From assembly GCA_025506515.1 (NCBI GenBank), contig CM046457.1:1918001-1982000 (forward strand): a DNA stretch of 64,000 nt. The letters run 5' to 3'. The notes beneath the pieces were generated by a model that saw only the letters and a list, made by a program, of their open reading frames with translations, was not told the DNA's origin and did no database searches. Both the position numbers and the translations under genes were made by a program. Below, piece by piece: positions 59,001-64,000 of this stretch. This DNA is from Flaveria trinervia (Eukaryota; Streptophyta; Magnoliopsida; Asterales; Asteraceae). The stretch's first letter is position 1. Every line of letters begins with the position of its first letter.

Positions 59001-62000
59001 AAAATATTTGATATAATTATAACAAATAAAAATCAAAATATTTTTCAAATTAACATAAACTAAAATTGAAATGAACAAATGATCAAATGATCAAATGATC
59101 GATGATGTTAATTGATAGAAACATATAGTATAACCATATGATTTCGTATTTTTAAAAGCTAAATGCACTAAATTAAAATGTATAATATAATTCCTTTTAA
59201 AATAAACGAATATATTATTTAAAGTTCACAAGCACATGAGCAAATGCGACCATTATTTATGTTCTCTCGTTCAACTAAACTAACGAAATTTTTTTGTACG
59301 TGTTTACTTCATTTATTAAACGAATAAGTATAAAAAACTTTTCGCTAAACGTTCCATGAATCATTCATTGAAATGTTCGATTTGTATATAACCCTACGTA
59401 AGCTTAAAACACATATAAATCTTGATCAATATACATAAACCTCGATCAATATCGGTGATATTATTTATTCCTATTAATCCATTTGGTCGTTGTTTTTTTT
59501 GTGTTTGTTTGTTTGTGTTTTTATAGGGTTTGTTTTAGGCGTGGGATAGGGGTTTGGGGGTGGGGTTTTCTGGAGGTTTTTGATGTCTGGATACGTGTCT
59601 TTGATGTGTTTTCGATTATGTTCGTTTATAGGGTTCGTTGGCGTTATCTTTCTCTGAGTTCCTGATTTCTTTCTTTTGTTATTAATACCCTAATGATTCT
59701 CGCTATTAAGGTTTGGGTTTTCCTTTTGTTGTTTTTTTCGAGGCTTTAAATTTCATCGGTTTTTTTATATTGGACTGTGTCGCTTTCTTGCGGCTTTGAT
59801 GTTCATCTGTTTTGTGTATGATGTTAGGCTTTGATTTAGTTTTTGGGTTCTGCATGGTCAAGTATGTTATGGATTGAGGTTTTCGTGTGTTTTACTTATG
59901 TATTTTGTTAATTTTTGATTTTGAACCTTCATTTTGATTTTGATTTTGATTTGGTTTAGGGTTACATTAAAACTCGTATAGACGCAACAACGCACGGCGC
60001 CAAAACCTAATTTGTATTATTATGGTAATCAAGAAGTATATCCTGCATAAGATTTCTATGATAAACCAAAATAAAAAGGATGTGATAGCATATTGCATTA
60101 CCATATCCATAAAGTTTTTCCTTTAATCAAACATTCAAACTGATGTATCAACATTATTAGCTCACAACATGAAGGGTCCAGATGTGACTTTTCTTGTTGA
60201 TCTAGGATAACATGCACCTCACGTGTTATGATCTCAACCATTCATGTATCTCTTGTGAAAATATCTATAACTATATTCATAAATGGTTGCAACTTAGCAA
60301 GTGTTTTCTAGGTTGTAATTGACTAAGTTTATAACGGATATATACCATGAATCTTGCAAGTATTAATAAAAGGTACTACTATAAATAATTAAAAGCCACT
60401 ACTAAAAAATTTATGTATTTCAATTTATTTAACAACCGGGATAAAAACTTGTCTTGAATTTATAATAAATAGTGTATTCAAGCTCGGATCGGGATGACCG
60501 GTTCAACCGGTCGGACAAGGATTTTGAGATGCCACCGGTGCGATGTACCCTTCAAACTGGTTCAGTGGTTGGACCAGATTGTTTTATATTTCTTATTTTG
60601 ATCTTTTATATTTTAATGAGTTTAACGTGTGGATCAAATGATGAATTGAAGTGCTGAACATAATGTTATTATTGAGTTCATGTTATTATTGAGTTCACTC
60701 TATAACTATAAATTACTTATATTAATTATATAATAATAATACATACTTACATATAATTTTAACTCTATCCGGTTCTTAATTCGGTTTTAACCGGTCAACC
60801 GATAAAGTAAACAGTGAGTAGTCTGATCAAGTTCTAAAAACATTGATAATAAACAGTATTCATATAATTATTAAATATCTTAAAAGGAAAATAGTAATAT
60901 AATAAAATAAAACATTTTTAATTGATGATTGACATTTATTTATCTACCTACTCATAAATCCTACAGTACTCATACATCAAGATCAAGTGTTCGTGAGCAA
61001 TATAGTTTCGAATCCTAGATCATTTCTCTAGCTAGGATTTTAGATCTCTTGTTATATATTATATGCCTTGCCTACGTTATATGGTTATAGTGTATAAAAC
61101 AATATTAGAATTTATGTTTTAAACTACCAAGAGTTTTTTTGTCTGGCCTGGGTGTTGCGGCGGTATCATACACGGTGTGATAAAGTATAAACTTTAATCG
61201 ACCTGACTCGTTTCTAAACTATATTTACATCAAAACGTAGAGTAACTAGAATTTATACCGTTGATTGAAAATGTATTAGATTTGATTTGCTTCTTTTACA
61301 AACAAATTTATGTTGAAACATAAACCAACTCAAAACGTACACAAAGAGGACGTACAACAACGTCGAATGCGAAGTGATAAAGTATAGATTACAATCACTT
61401 TGGCTTGTTCCGAACTAAATTTATGTCAAAACGTAAAATAATTTGGATTTATACTATCGAATGAATGGAAATATGGTGTATATAACCCAACGTATTTTCA
61501 AATAATTACGTCGAAATGTAAACCAACTTAAAACGTACATAAATATAAGCGCCGAAATTTTTTATATTTGATCCGACTCATCTTTGAACAAAATTTACGT
61601 CTATCTATCTCAAATGCCACTGATCGTTCTTTCTAACATATATAGTAGATAAATGAATTTGCAAAAGTAAGATTATAATAAAAACAAATTAAAAGAAGAT
61701 CGAGTCCAAATTATATATTGTTGTTAGATTATTGTCGTCAAAATAAACTACAAGTTTTATACTTAAAATATTAATTCTTTCAAAGATGAATGCAAATAGA
61801 GAATTAATGGAAAAAAGTAACTTTGCATAAGAAAATTGAAAGAGATGTCGTCGTTCAAAAATATCAATTAAAATTCTTGATGCAAGAAAATATAGCTTTA
61901 AGAAATTTTTGTTTGGTATTGGTGCCAAGAAATTTTAGTTTGTGGTTTGTGGCATACCACCGACATTGTCTTTTGAGATATAGTAATTATTATTATTATC

Positions 62001-63368
62001 ATATAACATATATGATATATCTCTACAAAGAGACGTTGAGTTTTGACACGTATTATAAAGAGGATTGAGATAAATTTGTTTATTTTATTAACATCATCTT
62101 TTTCATTATTTTATTCCCTCCTCAATATGAGATGGAAGTTTTTACTTTAACCTATACGAACTTACATTTTTTAGTTCATAAATATAACTAAGATAAAATT
62201 TTGTTTATTAAAAATGGCCTTAGGTAGTGAAATAGATTGAGTTGCCCCTAGTATGATAATCTTGTTATGTACGATCATTTTAGAAGGGAAATTTTAAACG
62301 CACCGTAAGAAATTTGAGAGAAACCGGACCTAACCGTCATGTTTTGGCCAAACCGTCACGGTTAGGGCAAACCATTACCTTTTGTTTTAGATCTATGAAT
62401 TTTTATCAGTGTACTTTTGTAAGAAGTCAGGCCATAGATGACATTTTGACCTAGCCGTCACCTCTAGGTTTTCAAACCGACACGTTTTATCCAAAAGATG
62501 ATGGTTTGGTTTGGTATTTTTACAAAAACACTTGTGGTGTCCCATGACTCTTTTAGAACTTATAGATATTTTCATGATTGAGGGAGCTTATATCAATAAT
62601 TTGTAACTTCTAAATTTTATACTTTATATACATAGTTAGGTATGTTTATGTACCTCAAAGTAATCAAAGTAGTTTTTTATATGTTTTTAAAGTTTAAATT
62701 GTGTGCCTACAAATATGCAAGTATTATAACCTACAAATAATATACATAATTGGGACTAGGTCACTATTTTCTTTTTAAACTTTATGAGAGAGGCATCAAA
62801 GTTCTATTATTAATATATAAAAGATTGCACAGTAAAAAACAAAAACAAAAATTGTTGTTAATAAAGTACTCGTAGTTATCAAACGTAGTAGTAACTAATA
62901 GTTTCGTTTATTTAGACACAATGTAAACAAACTCGATCTTTTAAGTCAAATTATTTCTAAAAAAAGGTGGACATAGAAAAGGAGTACTAAAATAAATATT
63001 TTTTTAACAAATATAGCCAATCATGGAAGTGAAGTAGAAGCAAGCCAAATATAACTATATGTTATATATCATCTTCCAAAAGTATAATAAATAAAAATAG
63101 AAACAAAGAACAAACGTACTTGAACAAAGCAGTCATGGAAGTGAAGTCGAAGCAAGCCAGCAGCTTGGCCGATATCCGATGCGAAAACGGATTGAAGGTT
63201 TTGTTGTATGATCGACTCAAGCTGCGGGCAAGTGGTCTGGTAGAACGTATACGACAGCCCCGCAGCCGGTGGTGGTAGCGGGGTTTGAGTGTGTGATATT
63301 GTGATCAAGTTACATGATAATAATAGAATGATGAATGTGGGTATGCTTAAAGCTTTGAATAAAGCCAT
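56080..63368 (-). CDS. Class III secretory peroxidase, intact (3 exons)
   Basis: Exons on the minus strand: 63368-63120, 57132-56938, 56700-56080; GT-AG introns of 5987 and 237 bp, all phase 0, giving 354 residues. The enzyme is a secreted haem peroxidase that oxidises phenolics with H2O2, as in lignin or wall cross-linking. Residues 1-28 form a signal peptide (FIILLLSCNLITIS). The distal site is LLRLHFHDCF (Arg74, His78), the calcium-site start GCDGSVLLDGSA follows, and the proximal His207 lies in ALSGGHTIG. VLTGTQGEIRANCS closes the core, with a 20-residue tail after it. Conserved Cys residues are present. An upstream in-frame start exists, but MALFKALS opens the signal peptide best. It resembles PER12-type enzymes. 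Exon 1 is joined to exons 2 and 3 across 6 kb; the fit of phase and sequence supports it, though exon 1 might belong to a broken neighbour. Confidence 0.85.
56701..56937 (-). other. Intron 2 of the intact peroxidase
   Basis: Starts GTAAGATC and ends ACATGTAG on the minus strand. Short and without insertion. Confidence 0.85.
58196..58217 (+). mobile_element. Helitron-like 3' end in peroxidase intron 1
   Basis: CGTGT-AAC-ACACG hairpin, then ATGTA and CTAA. The AT-rich body to the left matches that ending at 55923. Confidence 0.45.
60480..60840. repeat. MITE-like repeat with ACCGGTT motifs
   Basis: The left part GATGACCGGTTCAACCGG and the right part TTTTAACCGGTCAACCGAT mirror each other, and the outer ends are weakly inverted (TGTATTCAAGCTCGGATC against TGTTTTTAGAACTTGATC). 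No target duplication found. Confidence 0.35.
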
Positions 63369-63408
63369 GGCAATGGCTACTTGGATGTTTCTAACGTGTG
63401 TAGGGACT

Positions 63409-63440
63409 TGTGTATTATAGCTTGTACTTATAGGCATTTA
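63409..63440 (-). promoter_or_regulatory. Candidate core promoter of the intact peroxidase
   Basis: On the minus strand CCTATAAGTACAAGCTATAATAC, two TATA-like sequences about 45-65 bp upstream of the ATG. The first resembles the CTATAAGTA upstream of the frameshifted copy. Confidence 0.4.
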
Positions 63441-63869
63441 ACCTCATGAAAGATATATGTATGGTTGTGAGCATATTCCTTTTTTTATATTTTATATTTA
63501 TATTTCCTAGTCAATAATATAGTTGCCGTTCAAAAAAGGTACAATAATATAGTCTTCCCATGAGTCAATATTTTAATAATATTTTAATATTTAAGACTTT
63601 TAAATATGATCATAAAGGTATATAAAATTGGACACTTATAATATATTAGAGTTTATACATATAACCAAAGGGAATCTATATAAGTCATAAATTTATTGAG
63701 ATACTAATTTAATTTTTATTGTTTTTTCATAAAATAGAAAAAGTAAATTACATGTACTGTAAAAAAACAGGATGAGACATGAATCAAACCCCGACCTTTT
63801 TATGAAGTTACTTATTCGTTTCAAATGTTTATCATTAGTGAAATAATATTTTATAATAAGCCCAATACT

Positions 63870-64000
63870 AGACAACAATAAAGACTGACGTGATATTTAT
63901 ATCGGAATACAAGACAATAACAATACATGACAACGCATAAACACAATCACCCCGAAAACATCATTCATGAGGTCATACATATTATTTCGACAAAATGATT
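63870..64000 (-). other. 3' flank of a further peroxidase gene beyond the window
   Basis: Matches 55930-56060 closely: CATCATT-CATGAGGTC against CATCATTTCATAAGATC, and CATATTATTTCGACAAA-TGATT at the very end. In the intact gene the stop codon lies 20 bp further, so the neighbour's stop should fall about 20 bp past the window edge, on the minus strand. No coding base is visible here. Confidence 0.75.

Larger units (their letters stand above)
57133..63119 (-). other. Intron 1 of the intact peroxidase (6 kb, repeat-filled)
   Basis: Starts GTACGT and ends GTGTTAG on the minus strand. It holds no gene. Contents seen: a Helitron-like end at 58196-58217, a GT-rich stretch at 59460-59960, an ACCGGTT-rich MITE-like repeat at 60480-60840, and mostly AT-rich sequence elsewhere. 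The frameshifted copy at 18-21 kb has only 1255 bp in the same place. Confidence 0.7.

Noticed and set aside
59483..59665. Val/Phe-rich 60-codon frame in peroxidase intron 1
   Set aside because: GT-rich repeat-like sequence; no motif, and it lies within an intron.
59985..60010. Another Helitron-like end (GCAACAACGCACGGCGCC then CTAAT)
   Set aside because: The hairpin is weak and no body shared with the other copies was seen.

Overview
The window is nuclear DNA of a flowering plant. It has spliced genes with GT-AG introns, a nuclear gene for the chloroplast ATP synthase delta subunit, apoplastic class III peroxidases, and plant-type transposable elements throughout. The style of the Ty3/gypsy, CACTA and peroxidase sequences suggests a eudicot, possibly Asteraceae; that lineage call is an inference from memory of the families. 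No sign of bacterial or organellar DNA was seen.

Layout: (1) 1-4413, plus-strand Ty3/gypsy remnant: LTR end, tRNA-Met primer site, an extra coiled-coil ORF, gag with a possible intron, protease and the start of RT, then an abrupt break. (2) 4414-13151, AT-rich DNA with Helitron-like ends, long (TA)n tracts, an internally deleted minus-strand Ty1/copia element and a hAT-type MITE. (3) 13168-16747, a decayed LINE without an endonuclease domain, ending about 260 bp upstream of ATPD. (4) 17010-17768, intact single-exon ATPD, the clearest housekeeping gene here. (5) 18098-21490, a three-exon class III peroxidase on the minus strand with two frameshifts. (6) 21491-30522, repeats: a PIF/Harbinger element bounded by TTA, a 185-bp tandem repeat, a Mutator-like MITE, Helitron-like ends, and a peroxidase 3'-exon relic near 28.3 kb. 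(7) 30523-55083, one stack of nested insertions. (8) 56080-63368, a complete peroxidase gene on the minus strand with a 6-kb first intron. (9) 63870-64000, the 3' flank of a further peroxidase whose coding part lies past the window.

The nest can be read from its target-site duplications. Solo LTR A (TSD ACTAA) was hit inside its right TSD by a CACTA element (TSD AAC). The CACTA then received a 3.5-kb solo LTR (B). B received a minus-strand Ty3/gypsy element C (TSD CAACT). C received element D, a close relative (TSD TGTCA), inside its integrase, and separately a Cassandra LTR carrying a 5S rRNA-like segment.

Functionally, only ATPD and the 56-63 kb peroxidase look able to make full-length proteins. 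The peroxidases (one intact, one frameshifted, one relic, one cut by the window edge) all lie on the minus strand and form a tandem family cluster pushed apart by transposons. Coordinates of element edges come from reading terminal motifs and duplications by eye; no alignment or database search was run.
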